A DNA stretch of 64,000 nucleotides from Allomuricauda sp. CAU 1633. GTDB lineage: Bacteria; Bacteroidota; Bacteroidia; Flavobacteriales; Flavobacteriaceae. The position numbers and the translations under genes were made by a program. The stretch covers positions 186,001 to 250,000 of the forward strand of contig NZ_JAFLNE010000003.1 in the NCBI RefSeq assembly GCF_017313225.1. The letters are read 5' to 3'. Numbering within the stretch: position 1 is the stretch's first letter; every line of letters starts with the position of its first letter. The notes beneath the pieces were generated by a model. That model did no database searches. It was not told where the DNA came from and saw only the letters and a program-made list of their open reading frames with translations. Shown here piece by piece: positions 45,030 through 53,431 of this stretch.

Positions 45030-46031
45030 CTATGCCAGAGTCAAAAGTTTCCTAGGTTCATATTTCTTTACCAAATCTGCAATGGCTTTGATGTGTTCTG
45101 GAGTGGTACCACAGCATCCGCCAACAATGTTCACCAAGCCCTTTTCTACATATTCCTTGATTTGCGTTGCCATCTGTTCTGGGGTCTCATCGTATTCTCC
45201 AAAAGCATTGGGCAATCCCGCATTGGGATGCGCCGAAGTGGCAAAGCCGGATTTAGCGGAAATCACTTCTAGGTGGGGTGTCAGTTGTTTGGCACCCAAA
45301 GCGCAGTTGAATCCAACGGATAAAATTGGGATATGGGATATAGAAATCAAGAAAGCCTCTGCCGTTTGGCCAGACAAAGTCCGTCCAGAAGCATCGGTTA
45401 TGGTACCACTGACCATGACAGGCACTTCAATATTGCGTTCATCCTTTACTTCTTCAATAGCAAATAGTGCAGCCTTGGCGTTGAGGGTATCGAAAATGGT
45501 TTCCACCAATAAAATATCGGAACCACCATCCAGCAGGGCTTCAACTTGTTGTTTGTATGCCTTTCGAAGTTCATCAAAAGAAACTGCTCTAAAGCCGGGA
45601 TCATTCACATCAGGTGACATACTGGCCGTTTTGTTGGTTGGGCCAATACTTCCTGCCACAAATCTGGGTTTGTTGGGTTCCTTCGCTGTAAATTCTTCGG
45701 CTACCTGCTTTGCTATTTTGGCGGATTCATAATTCAGTTCATACACCAATTCTTCCATACCGTAGTCGGCCATGGCAATGGTTGTTCCTGAAAAGGTATT
45801 GGTCTCCACAATATCGGCCCCGGCTTCAAAATATTTACGGTGAACCTCAGCAATGGCTTCCGGTTGGGTCAGTGACAATAGGTCGTTGTTCCCCTGTAGG
45901 TCACTAGGCCAATCCTTAAATCGGTCTCCCCTAAAATCCGCTTCTGTAAATTTATAGCGCTGCAACATAGTACCCATGGCCCCATCAAGGACCAAGATTC
46001 GCTTTTGCAGAATGTTTTCAATCTTTTCCAT
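45030..46031 (-). CDS. metH1: Methionine synthase, homocysteine S-methyltransferase domain
   Basis: A 333-aa stand-alone homocysteine-binding domain of a split MetH. The zinc ligands are in [11 protein letters not shown] and the [11 protein letters not shown] pair near the end; the start is [20 protein letters not shown]. The second half of the enzyme follows after 9 bases, so the two polypeptides must assemble or act as one. Its ATG is preceded by a small hairpin and by a SAM-I riboswitch. Confidence 0.95.
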   Translation of the reverse strand: MEKIENILQKRILVLDGAMGTMLQRYKFTEADFRGDRFKDWPSDLQGNNDLLSLTQPEAIAEVHRKYFEAGADIVETNTFSGTTIAMADYGMEELVYELNYESAKIAKQVAEEFTAKEPNKPRFVAGSIGPTNKTASMSPDVNDPGFRAVSFDELRKAYKQQVEALLDGGSDILLVETIFDTLNAKAALFAIEEVKDERNIEVPVMVSGTITDASGRTLSGQTAEAFLISISHIPILSVGFNCALGAKQLTPHLEVISAKSGFATSAHPNAGLPNAFGEYDETPEQMATQIKEYVEKGLVNIVGGCCGTTPEHIKAIADLVKKYEPRKLLTLA

Positions 46032-46041
46032 AATAAAATCA

Positions 46042-46055
46042 CCCTTAAAAAAGGG
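46042..46055 (-). promoter_or_regulatory. Hairpin just before the metH1 start codon
   Basis: On the minus strand CCCTT TTTT AAGGG forms a five-pair stem 10 bases before the ATG. It has no T-tract beyond the loop. An equivalent hairpin is found before the second riboswitch-controlled gene, so it may be part of the expression platform. Confidence 0.45.
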
Positions 46056-46105
46056 ATATGCGGTATCAAGAAAATGTGGGAAATACTGTCGGAACGTATT
46101 CTTTT

Positions 46106-46200
46106 GTTATCCTTCCCAACGGGTAGAATGTAGCACCTTCTCGAAGTCGAGGGTTGCTAAGGCTTCAAAGGGTCCAGTCCCTCCACCTTTCTTGATAACC
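46106..46200 (-). ncRNA. SAM-I (S-box) riboswitch upstream of metH1-metH-metF
   Basis: The minus strand carries the hallmark core: GTTATC (P1, 5'), AAGAAAGGTGGAGGGAC, CCCTTTGAAGCCTTAGCAAC, then GGTGCTACATTCTACCC and GATAAC closing P1. It senses S-adenosylmethionine and turns off the methionine-synthesis operon. It ends 75 bases before the ATG; no intrinsic terminator was seen in between, which suggests control of translation or an unseen terminator. Confidence 0.92.
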
Positions 46201-46256
46201 ATCTCAAGTTTTAAATGAACTGAGGTGCAAATTAACGGCACTCGGGAATGAAAAGC

Positions 46257-46289
46257 AAAAAAAGAGCCGCTAATTTTCATAGTAGCGGC
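46257..46289 (-). terminator. Terminator after the SDR gene
   Basis: Minus-strand stem GCCGCTA / TAGCGGC (10-base loop) followed by TCTTTTTTT. It separates the oxidoreductase gene from the riboswitch operon downstream. Confidence 0.88.
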
Positions 46290-46315
46290 CCATTTGTAAT
46301 ATATATAACAAAAGA

Positions 46316-47077
46316 TTAAACCAGCATACCTCCTGAGACTTCAATACGTTGGGCATTGACCCATTTTGCATCTTCGGTACACAAGAAAGCTACCACGCCA
46401 CCAATGTCACTTGGAATACCTACGCGGCCCAAGGCAGTAAAACTGGAAATGGCAGCTCTTTTGCCTTCATCATTTTTATTGGTGCCGCCAGTAAAGTCTG
46501 TTTCAATGGCTCCTGGCGCCACCACATTTGCCCTAATTTTTCGCGCTCCCAATTCTTTGGCTTGATATCGGGTAAGTGCTTCAACCGCAGCTTTCATAGA
46601 TCCATATACGGCATATCCCGGGAATGAAAAACGAGCCAATCCACTTGAAATATTCACAATTCCTCCACCATCAGCAAGAATGGGTAAAAGGGTTTGGGTG
46701 AGAAAATACACCCCTTTAAAATGAATGTCCACTAGGGTATCCAATTGCTCTTCGGTAGTCTCACCAATCGGTGTATCAATTCCAATTCCCGCATTATTAA
46801 TTAGGAAATCAATTTTCTCCGCTCCAAAATGGGAAGCTAAACTTTTCTTCGCCTCTTCTGAAAAGGCATCAAAACTGTGGTTATCGGCTACATCCAATTG
46901 TATTGCGTAGGCTTTTTGACCGATTTTTTCAATTTCGCTTACCGTTTTATCGGCTTCTTCCTTGTTGCTGTGATAGGTCAGTAAAACATTCAATCCTTTT
47001 TTGGCTAGGCTGATGGACATGTCCTCACCGAGTCCGCGGCTACCTCCGGTGACCAGTGCTATTTTTTCTTTGTTCAT
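46316..47077 (-). CDS. Short-chain dehydrogenase/reductase
   Basis: A 253-aa SDR with cofactor motif TGGSRGLGEDM near the N-terminus, NNAG near 91-94, the active site SSGLARFSFPGYAVYGSMKA with its YxxxK, and the C-terminal VEVSGGML-type end. The ATG at 47077 (MNKEKIALVTGGS) is chosen over an upstream TTG frame. The substrate is unknown. An AraC-type regulator starts upstream of the gap on the same strand and may not be related. Confidence 0.9.
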   Translation of the reverse strand: MNKEKIALVTGGSRGLGEDMSISLAKKGLNVLLTYHSNKEEADKTVSEIEKIGQKAYAIQLDVADNHSFDAFSEEAKKSLASHFGAEKIDFLINNAGIGIDTPIGETTEEQLDTLVDIHFKGVYFLTQTLLPILADGGGIVNISSGLARFSFPGYAVYGSMKAAVEALTRYQAKELGARKIRANVVAPGAIETDFTGGTNKNDEGKRAAISSFTALGRVGIPSDIGGVVAFLCTEDAKWVNAQRIEVSGGMLV

Positions 47078-47160
47078 TGTATTTGATTTTTGATTACTCG
47101 ACAAAATTAGCTGGGTGTGCTAGGGTAGGGTTGCAAGCATCAATCGTTTTTTTGTAAAAA

Positions 47161-48078
47161 TCAAATGTTTACCTCGTTCCGGAATTTTAAGGGCGAAAGG
47201 GTAGAGTGCTTTTTGAAAAAATTGGAAAAGTGGGCCACTTCCTCAAAGCCCAAACTAAAAGCAACTTCAGAAATGTTCCAATCGGTGTTATTGAGTAGAA
47301 TCTTGGCTTCTTCAAAAATTCGGGAATGGATAATGGCCGTGGTGGTGCTCCCCGTAGTTTCTTTGAGTACTTTATTCAAATGATTGGCATGTACCGCCAA
47401 ACGTTCTGCAAAATCATTGGCCGTTTTTAATCCCAAACGTTGTGCAGGCGAATTTACAGGGAACTGACGTTCTAACAACTCCACAAACAAATCGGTAATT
47501 CGGGTTGCTGCATTTTTACTGTTATCAAGAGGTTCTGCTGGGTTTAATTTTTGACCTAAGTGCAAGAGTTCAATCACATATGCTCTGATCAAATCAAATT
47601 TATAGGCATAGTCCGATGAAAGTTCTTGGTCTATTTTCTTGAAGAGTTGTTCCAACTCCCTGTAATCTTCATCTGAAATATTGAAAATGGGATATCCCCC
47701 CGGTTGAAACAGGGGCAGGTTATCCAGAATCACCCCGCTTTTGTCCTTGGATAAAAAGGTATCGGTAAATACACAGAAATAACCGGATTGATTTCCATCC
47801 AGCGGAACATAACGATAGGGAATCTTGGGAGAAGCAAACAGTAATGCCTTGTTCTCAATATGAATTGACTTATCGGCATACTCTGCCTTGTTTTGGCCAT
47901 TGATCAAACTGATCTTAAAGTAGGAACGCTGATCGTAGCGCATCTCACCTTTGTCTAACCGTGTGCGATATTCATCAATCTTAAAAACATTGAAGTGCCC
48001 CACGTCCTTTCCAATATTATCAGGAATGGGCAGACTAAGCTTGCTGTAAAAATCGCGTAGGGTGAACAGACTTTGCAT
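47161..48078 (-). CDS. AraC-family transcriptional regulator
   Basis: A 305-aa regulator with an N-terminal cupin-like sensing part (about 1-170) and a C-terminal double helix-turn-helix (about 205-300; EAKILLNNTDWNISEVAFSLG then FEEVAHFSNFFKKHSTLSPL). It probably controls the SDR gene downstream or a distant target. It lies after the terminator of the sulfite-reduction operon. Confidence 0.92.
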   Translation of the reverse strand: MQSLFTLRDFYSKLSLPIPDNIGKDVGHFNVFKIDEYRTRLDKGEMRYDQRSYFKISLINGQNKAEYADKSIHIENKALLFASPKIPYRYVPLDGNQSGYFCVFTDTFLSKDKSGVILDNLPLFQPGGYPIFNISDEDYRELEQLFKKIDQELSSDYAYKFDLIRAYVIELLHLGQKLNPAEPLDNSKNAATRITDLFVELLERQFPVNSPAQRLGLKTANDFAERLAVHANHLNKVLKETTGSTTTAIIHSRIFEEAKILLNNTDWNISEVAFSLGFEEVAHFSNFFKKHSTLSPLKFRNEVNI

Positions 48079-48106
48079 AAAGTTGTAAAATTCAAATATA
48101 CAGCAT

Positions 48107-48142
48107 AAAAAAACACCTTCCCAAACTGCTTTGGAAAGGTGT
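48107..48142 (-). terminator. Terminator of the sulfite-reduction operon
   Basis: Minus-strand stem ACACCTTTCCAAA / TTTGGGAAGGTGT (13 pairs, one wobble, four-base loop GCAG) followed by TTTTTTT. It lies 24 bases after the reductase gene stop. Confidence 0.92.
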
Positions 48143-48165
48143 CCGCATTAAAATATGATTTTACA

Positions 48166-49227
48166 CTAATTGATGCTTTGCACCACTTCTTTTTTGGCTT
48201 CTTTTTTGGAACCATCAAACCCTTCCACTCCACCAACGGTGGTATACTTCATCACATATCGTTTGTCTGGGTTGATAATCTGATAGGCAAATTGGCACAT
48301 TACGGCCGCCTCATGGAACCCGGAAAGAATCAATTTTAACTTTCCAGGATAGGTATTTACGTCGCCAATGGCAAAAACACCAGGAATATTGGTCTGATAA
48401 TCCTTGGCATTGTTCACCTTAATGGCATTTTTCTCTATTTCCAAGCCCCAGCTACCAATTGGTCCCAATTTGGGAGAGAGTCCAAAAAGAGGAATGAAGA
48501 AATCAGTCTCTATATAGGTTTGTTCTTTTTCTTCATCATTGTATTCAATCACCACTGCGTGAAGCTCATCCTTACCATGAATTTCTTTTACTTCGGCTTC
48601 GGTATACAACTGAATTTTACCCAATTTGGCCAATTCCCGTGCTTTTTCAACGGAATCCAACGCACCTCTAAACTCATTTCTTCGGTGTACCAATGAAACT
48701 TCAGAAGCTACATCGGCCAAGAAAATAGCCCAATCCAAGGCAGAATCTCCTCCTCCTGAAATCACTACTTTCTTATCCCGGAACTGCTCTGGGTCCTTGA
48801 TCATATATTCCACTCCTTTGCTTTCAAAGAGTCCAATATTGGCAATCAAGGGCTTTCTGGGTTCAAAAGAGCCCAATCCGCCAGCAATGACCACCACTGG
48901 TGCATGGTGCTGAGTCCCTTTGGTTGTGGTTACTATAAAAGAGCCGTCTTCTTGTTTTTCCAAAGTTTCGGCACGTTCACCCAAAGTAAATCCAGGCTCA
49001 AAAGGTTTTATCTGTTCCATTAATTTATCCACCAAATCCCCAGCCAAAATCTCAGGGTAGGCTGGAATATCATAAATGGGTTTTTTAGGATAGATTTCGG
49101 AGCATTGCCCTCCCGGTTGCGCCAAAGCATCAATCAAATGGCACTTCAACTTTAACAATCCTGCTTCAAAAACGGTGAACAATCCTGTTGGTCCCGCTCC
49201 AATAATTAATATGTCTGTTTTGATCAT
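48166..49227 (-). CDS. Ferredoxin-NADP+ reductase of thioredoxin-reductase type
   Basis: A 353-aa flavoprotein with FAD motif LIIGAGPTGLFTVFEAG at the start, an NADPH motif VVISGGGDSALDWAIFLA, and the C-terminal GVFAIGDVNTYPG block. There is no CxxC redox pair, which places it with ferredoxin/flavodoxin-NADP reductases rather than thioredoxin reductases. It is the last gene of the sulfite-reduction operon, so it most likely reduces the ferredoxin that feeds sulfite reductase. The ATG at 49227 (MIKTDILIIGAGP) is used; a longer frame to 49272 is coded by a repeat-like region. Confidence 0.9.
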   Translation of the reverse strand: MIKTDILIIGAGPTGLFTVFEAGLLKLKCHLIDALAQPGGQCSEIYPKKPIYDIPAYPEILAGDLVDKLMEQIKPFEPGFTLGERAETLEKQEDGSFIVTTTKGTQHHAPVVVIAGGLGSFEPRKPLIANIGLFESKGVEYMIKDPEQFRDKKVVISGGGDSALDWAIFLADVASEVSLVHRRNEFRGALDSVEKARELAKLGKIQLYTEAEVKEIHGKDELHAVVIEYNDEEKEQTYIETDFFIPLFGLSPKLGPIGSWGLEIEKNAIKVNNAKDYQTNIPGVFAIGDVNTYPGKLKLILSGFHEAAVMCQFAYQIINPDKRYVMKYTTVGGVEGFDGSKKEAKKEVVQSIN

Positions 49228-49280
49228 AATTTTTCTTTTAATCGACACCCCTAAAGTCATCCAAGGGGACACTCAAGGTT

Positions 49281-50057
49281 TTATACTTTTTCAAACAATT
49301 TTTTTCCTCTAATTTGATATTCATTTTGAATATCCAATATATGTTGACGGTGGTTGACCACCTCTCCAATAATGATTATGGCAGGATTGGCTAACTGCTG
49401 CTCCTTTGCCTTGTGCTCAATAGAAGCAACAGTACCAATTCCCACTTTCTCGTTCTCTGTGGTTCCATTCTGAATAATGGCCACTGGTGTATCTTGTTTT
49501 CCCTCTTCTCTGAAGAGCTCCATGATTTCTCCCAATTTTGACATTCCCATAAGAATGACCACCGTAGCGTTGGACTTTGCCGCCAAAGCCACATCCTTGG
49601 ATAATTTATGGTCTTTTGTGGTACCGGTTATCACCCAAAAACTTTCGGCTGCGCCTCTTTTGGTTACAGGAATGTTTTGTGCAGCAGGTACGGAAACCGA
49701 AGATGAAATTCCTGGAACCACAGCTACTTCTACACCATGATTTGCAGCAAACTCCATTTCTTCAGCACCACGACCAAAAACAAACGGGTCTCCCCCTTTT
49801 AAGCGCACCACGTGTACCCCTTCGGAAGCTCTTTGCACAATGAGTTCATTGATTTGCTCTTGTTGATATCGATAACACCCTTTTCGTTTGCCCACAAAAA
49901 TTTGTTCCGCCTTGGATGCATATTCCAACAGGGCAGGATCTACCAAAGCATCATACAGCACAACATCGGCACTACGCAAGGCCTTGATACCCTTTAAGGT
50001 AATCAACTCCAAATCCCCGGGGCCAGCCCCTACCACTGTTAATTTTCCGTTATGCAT
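49281..50057 (-). CDS. cobA: Uroporphyrinogen-III C-methyltransferase
   Basis: A 258-aa enzyme that methylates uroporphyrinogen III twice with SAM to give precorrin-2 for siroheme. Motifs are VVGAGPGDLELITLKG, VRLKGGDPFVFGRGAEE, and VPGISSSVSVPA. I use ATG 50057, which overlaps the sulfite reductase stop by 8 bases; a longer frame to 50150 overlaps the reductase gene further with no family support. The dehydrogenase/ferrochelatase to finish siroheme is not nearby. Confidence 0.95.
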   Translation of the reverse strand: MHNGKLTVVGAGPGDLELITLKGIKALRSADVVLYDALVDPALLEYASKAEQIFVGKRKGCYRYQQEQINELIVQRASEGVHVVRLKGGDPFVFGRGAEEMEFAANHGVEVAVVPGISSSVSVPAAQNIPVTKRGAAESFWVITGTTKDHKLSKDVALAAKSNATVVILMGMSKLGEIMELFREEGKQDTPVAIIQNGTTENEKVGIGTVASIEHKAKEQQLANPAIIIIGEVVNHRQHILDIQNEYQIRGKKLFEKV

Positions 50058-52140
50058 GTTCCAACTCCAATTTTCTATAGTTCTCCAATTGTTCCAACAC
50101 ACTTTTGGCATCTTCCAAATAGCTTTTGGCGAACGTTTCGGATGGTGCATTTTTATTCAACTGAAGGGTCAAACTTTCAAAACTACCCTCAAATGATACT
50201 TTTCCAGATGACACATAGAGTTCATCAAAATCTTTAATGATGCTGGAATGGGTATTCACCTTTTGCTTCTCCGCGGTCAACAACGCTTTGGCCGAATTGA
50301 CAATGGATTGATAGGAATAGTAGATACTGGCCGCCCACTTTCCTTCATTAAGCGCCTCTTCAGCATTATCAATTTTTTCTTGGCTTTCCAAGAACAATGT
50401 GGCCACCAAATCAACAATGACCCCGGCACATTCACCCACTCCAATCTCCTTTTTATATTTTTCCTCATTTCCCCAATCAATAAAATCTTCTGGGGTAAGG
50501 TTATCCACATCGGTAAGTGGCTTTAGGAAATCATAAAAATAATGCTGTCCTTGTTCGGCATAATAGTCCGTGAAAGATTTTCCATTGCCATTGGCTTCGA
50601 AATCGTCCAAGATCAAGCGCAAAGCCTGGGGACCTCTTTTACTCGGGATTTTAGCCACTTTATCAGCAAATACACCGTTTCCGTTTCCTAAATTTCCTCC
50701 ACCCAGCAATACTTGAAGGGCAGGTGCCACCAATTTGTCCTTGGTTCGAACGGACATTCCCTGAAAGCCAATATGGGCCATATTATGTTGACCACAAGCA
50801 TTCATACAACCACTAATTTTAATGACCACATCTGGATTTTTGATGTAGTGTGGATACTCTGCTTTGATCACCCGTTCCAACTCATCAGCGATTCCTGTAC
50901 TACTGGCAATTCCCAAGTTACAGGTATCGGTTCCTGGACATGCAGTGATATCCAAGGCCTTGTTATAGCCAGCTTCGGCGAAGCCCAATCGCTTCAATTC
51001 TTGATAGAAAAATGGCACTAATTCTTCCTTAACAAAAGGAATCAATATATTTTGTCTGAGGGACAAACGAATCTCCCCAGCAGCATAGTCCTGTACCAAC
51101 TTGGCCAATTCCCTGGCTTTATCGGTATAGAAATCACCCAAAAGCACTTTAATTCCGATAGCTACAAAGCCTTCTTGTTTTTGTGGCACCAAGTTGGTGG
51201 ATTTCCATTGTTCAAAAGTATCTTTATCTTCAATAGCAACTTCGGGAGTTTCCACTTCAGCCACTTTTATTTCCGGGTAATTTTCGATGTTGATGGGATA
51301 GGTTTGATGCGGAACAGCGGTTTGTTCTTCTTCCAACAATTGTTTGAACCCATCCAAACCGATATCCTTCAACAAGAATTTCATACGGGCCTTAGCACGA
51401 CTTTTTCGTTCGCCGTACCGGTCAAAAACCCGAATGACACCTTCCATTAATGGAACAATTTTATCGGTGGGCAAAAAGCTGTATAATTCATCCGCATGGC
51501 GGGGTTGAGAACCCAATCCACCGGCCAATAGCACCTTGAAGCCTCTTTCCCCATTTTGAATCTTGGCGATAAAGCCCAAATCGTGCATATAGGAAAGTCC
51601 GGTATCTTCATCACTTGCCGAGAAGGAGACCTTAAACTTTCTTCCCATTTCCTGTCCGATGGGGTTTCGCAAAAAGTATTCAAAAACGGCGTGGGCATAA
51701 GGAGAAACATCGAATGGCTCATTCACATCAATACCAGCTGTTTCACTGGCAGTAACATTCCTTACCGTATTTCCGCAGGCTTCCCGAAGGGTCACATCAT
51801 CTTTTTCCAATTGCGCCCAAAGTTCGGGTGTGCGTTCCAAATCCACGTAGTGAATCTGAATATCCTGGCGTGTGGTAATGTGCAAACGACCTCTGGAATA
51901 CTCATCAGAAACATCAGAAATTCGTAGGAGTTGATTGGAGGTCACTTTACCATACGGCAATTTAATCCGAACCATCTGAACCCCAGGTTGGCGCTGCCCA
52001 TAAACCCCACGGGCCAAACGAAGACTCCTGAACTTTTCCTCATCCACTTCACCCCCTTTAAACTGGCGAATTTTCTTCTCCAGTTCAATAATATCTTTTT
52101 CAACAACGGGATTTTCTATTTCTGTTCTAAAACTCTGCAT
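50050..52140 (-). CDS. Ferredoxin-type sulfite reductase with C-terminal HEPN-like domain
   Basis: A 696-aa enzyme that reduces sulfite to sulfide with six electrons using siroheme and a 4Fe-4S cluster. The ferrodoxin-like repeats are typical. The cluster/siroheme cysteines are in ACPGTDTC and SGCMNACGQHN. After about residue 570 an extra 125 residues (SIYYSYQSIVNSAKALLTAE then HSSIIKDFDELY and a C-terminal helical block) resemble a HEPN domain, normally found in nucleotide or RNA-cleaving proteins. Its job here is unknown. It lies 34 bases after cysH and overlaps cobA. Confidence 0.93.
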   Translation of the reverse strand: MQSFRTEIENPVVEKDIIELEKKIRQFKGGEVDEEKFRSLRLARGVYGQRQPGVQMVRIKLPYGKVTSNQLLRISDVSDEYSRGRLHITTRQDIQIHYVDLERTPELWAQLEKDDVTLREACGNTVRNVTASETAGIDVNEPFDVSPYAHAVFEYFLRNPIGQEMGRKFKVSFSASDEDTGLSYMHDLGFIAKIQNGERGFKVLLAGGLGSQPRHADELYSFLPTDKIVPLMEGVIRVFDRYGERKSRAKARMKFLLKDIGLDGFKQLLEEEQTAVPHQTYPINIENYPEIKVAEVETPEVAIEDKDTFEQWKSTNLVPQKQEGFVAIGIKVLLGDFYTDKARELAKLVQDYAAGEIRLSLRQNILIPFVKEELVPFFYQELKRLGFAEAGYNKALDITACPGTDTCNLGIASSTGIADELERVIKAEYPHYIKNPDVVIKISGCMNACGQHNMAHIGFQGMSVRTKDKLVAPALQVLLGGGNLGNGNGVFADKVAKIPSKRGPQALRLILDDFEANGNGKSFTDYYAEQGQHYFYDFLKPLTDVDNLTPEDFIDWGNEEKYKKEIGVGECAGVIVDLVATLFLESQEKIDNAEEALNEGKWAASIYYSYQSIVNSAKALLTAEKQKVNTHSSIIKDFDELYVSSGKVSFEGSFESLTLQLNKNAPSETFAKSYLEDAKSVLEQLENYRKLELEHA

Positions 52141-52174
52141 ATTTCCTTTTTCCTATGTATTTAATAGGTTAATT

Positions 52175-52798
52175 TTATTGTAAATGGATTCCACACTCCC
52201 TGGTTTCCAAGGCTTTGACTGGGTCAAAATAGGTGCTGTTTTTGGGTAGATTATGCTCTTCTAGATACATATCTAAATCATCATCGGTCCAATAGTAAAA
52301 GGGACTTATCTTAAGGATACCATCTTTACTGTAGCTCAAAATATCTTTAGAAGTCCTCAATTCTGTTTGACGTATTCTAATATTTGAAAACCAAATATCT
52401 GGCGTATGTTCAGCCAGTGCTCTTCTAAAGGGTTCCAGCTTCACAATATCAGAGAACTCCGCATGCTCGGGTTGGTCAACTGAAGGAAAACCTAAGCGAT
52501 GCTCAGTATAGGCTTTCGTTTCCTTTGGAACATAGGTGTTAAGGTTAAGGTTGAGCAAAGAAGTGAGGTATGAAGCATGCTCATAGGTTTCTGGCAAATT
52601 ATAGCCAGTATCACACCAAACCACATTTATTCCCGGATCTATGGTGCTAAATGTGTTAAGAAGCACGGCCGAATATTTGCCAAAACTTGTAGTGACTATT
52701 CTCTTTTCGGATAACTGCAATGCCCAACTGATAATTTCCTCGGGCGGTATCCCTCTAAATTGCTTGTTATAGTAGTCCAAATTTATATCTAGCGCCAT
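52175..52798 (-). CDS. cysH: Phosphoadenylyl-sulfate/adenylyl-sulfate reductase
   Basis: A 207-aa enzyme that reduces activated sulfate (PAPS or APS) to sulfite. The active cysteine is in the C-terminal ECGIHLQ. No CC pair or 4Fe-4S ligands are visible, only Cys in VVWCDTG and ECGIH, which is the layout of the PAPS-type (thioredoxin-dependent) enzyme. Two copies of an operator-like 15-mer lie between it and the Rrf2 regulator upstream, 13 and 93 bases before its ATG. Confidence 0.92.
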   Translation of the reverse strand: MALDINLDYYNKQFRGIPPEEIISWALQLSEKRIVTTSFGKYSAVLLNTFSTIDPGINVVWCDTGYNLPETYEHASYLTSLLNLNLNTYVPKETKAYTEHRLGFPSVDQPEHAEFSDIVKLEPFRRALAEHTPDIWFSNIRIRQTELRTSKDILSYSKDGILKISPFYYWTDDDLDMYLEEHNLPKNSTYFDPVKALETRECGIHLQ

Positions 52799-52810
52799 AT
52801 TATATAATGT

Positions 52811-52825
52811 CTATCGTTTTAGTAG
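52811..52825 (-). promoter_or_regulatory. Operator-like repeat 1 upstream of cysH
   Basis: Plus strand CTATCGTTTTAGTAG, 12 bases upstream of the cysH start. It is 14/15 identical to repeat 2. Probably a binding site of the Rrf2 regulator coded upstream. Confidence 0.5.
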
Positions 52826-52890
52826 GAATTTCAAAAATAGAACTTATTATTGGAACAAAAAGCAAAATGAATCTTAAAATTACTTTTATC

Positions 52891-52905
52891 CTATAGTTTT
52901 AGTAG
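52891..52905 (-). promoter_or_regulatory. Operator-like repeat 2 upstream of cysH
   Basis: Plus strand CTATAGTTTTAGTAG, exactly 80 bases start to start from repeat 1, so eight turns of the DNA helix apart. It lies in the Rrf2-cysH intergenic region. Confidence 0.5.
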
Positions 52906-52961
52906 ATTATAACAAATCTATGCCATCTGTTATAAAATCAGCATTGAAATCAATAACTTTT

Positions 52962-53372
52962 TTAGGAAATCAAATCGGCCAAGGTATTGTTCCGATACAC
53001 ATCCAAAGCACTATCCCGCACTTGGAGCATTAATTTGTGGACAGAGCATTCGCCTTCATCCGGGCAGTCATCACATTTTTCGTAGAAATTCAAGCTTACG
53101 CAGGGAACCATGGCTATGGGACCCTCCAAAACCCGCATCACGGCTGTCATGGGAATTTCATTGGGTTCTTTAATCAGGTAATAACCGCCGCCCTTTCCTT
53201 TTTTAGACCCAAGGAAACCATTTCGTCTGAGCGTAAGCAAAATACTTTCCAAAAACTTTTGGGAAATGTTCTCATGTTTGGCAATTTCCGCAATTTGTAC
53301 AGGCTCTTTTGTTCCCACGGAAGCGAGATAGGTAAGTGCTTTTAGACCATATTTTGTCTTCTTGGAGAGCAT
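52962..53372 (-). CDS. Rrf2-family transcriptional regulator
   Basis: A 136-aa winged-helix regulator. The DNA-binding part is MLSKKTKYGLKALTYLASVG then ISQKFLESILLTLRRNG. Cysteines are at CVSLNFYEKCDDCPDEGEC (four, spaced 7-2-5), more than the three of IscR, so it could bind an iron-sulfur cluster. It is followed by cysH and the sulfite operon on the same strand. CymR-like control of cysteine synthesis is the likely role. Confidence 0.9.
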   Translation of the reverse strand: MLSKKTKYGLKALTYLASVGTKEPVQIAEIAKHENISQKFLESILLTLRRNGFLGSKKGKGGGYYLIKEPNEIPMTAVMRVLEGPIAMVPCVSLNFYEKCDDCPDEGECSVHKLMLQVRDSALDVYRNNTLADLIS

Positions 53373-53431
53373 CCCACGAATATAGCGAAAATTAACAATC
53401 CGCCTCTCAAAATATCATAGGTCTTCGCCAA

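Noticed and set aside
50058..50150. Longer N-terminus of cobA
   Set aside because: It lies fully within the sulfite reductase gene in another frame and precedes the family-typical start at residue 32.
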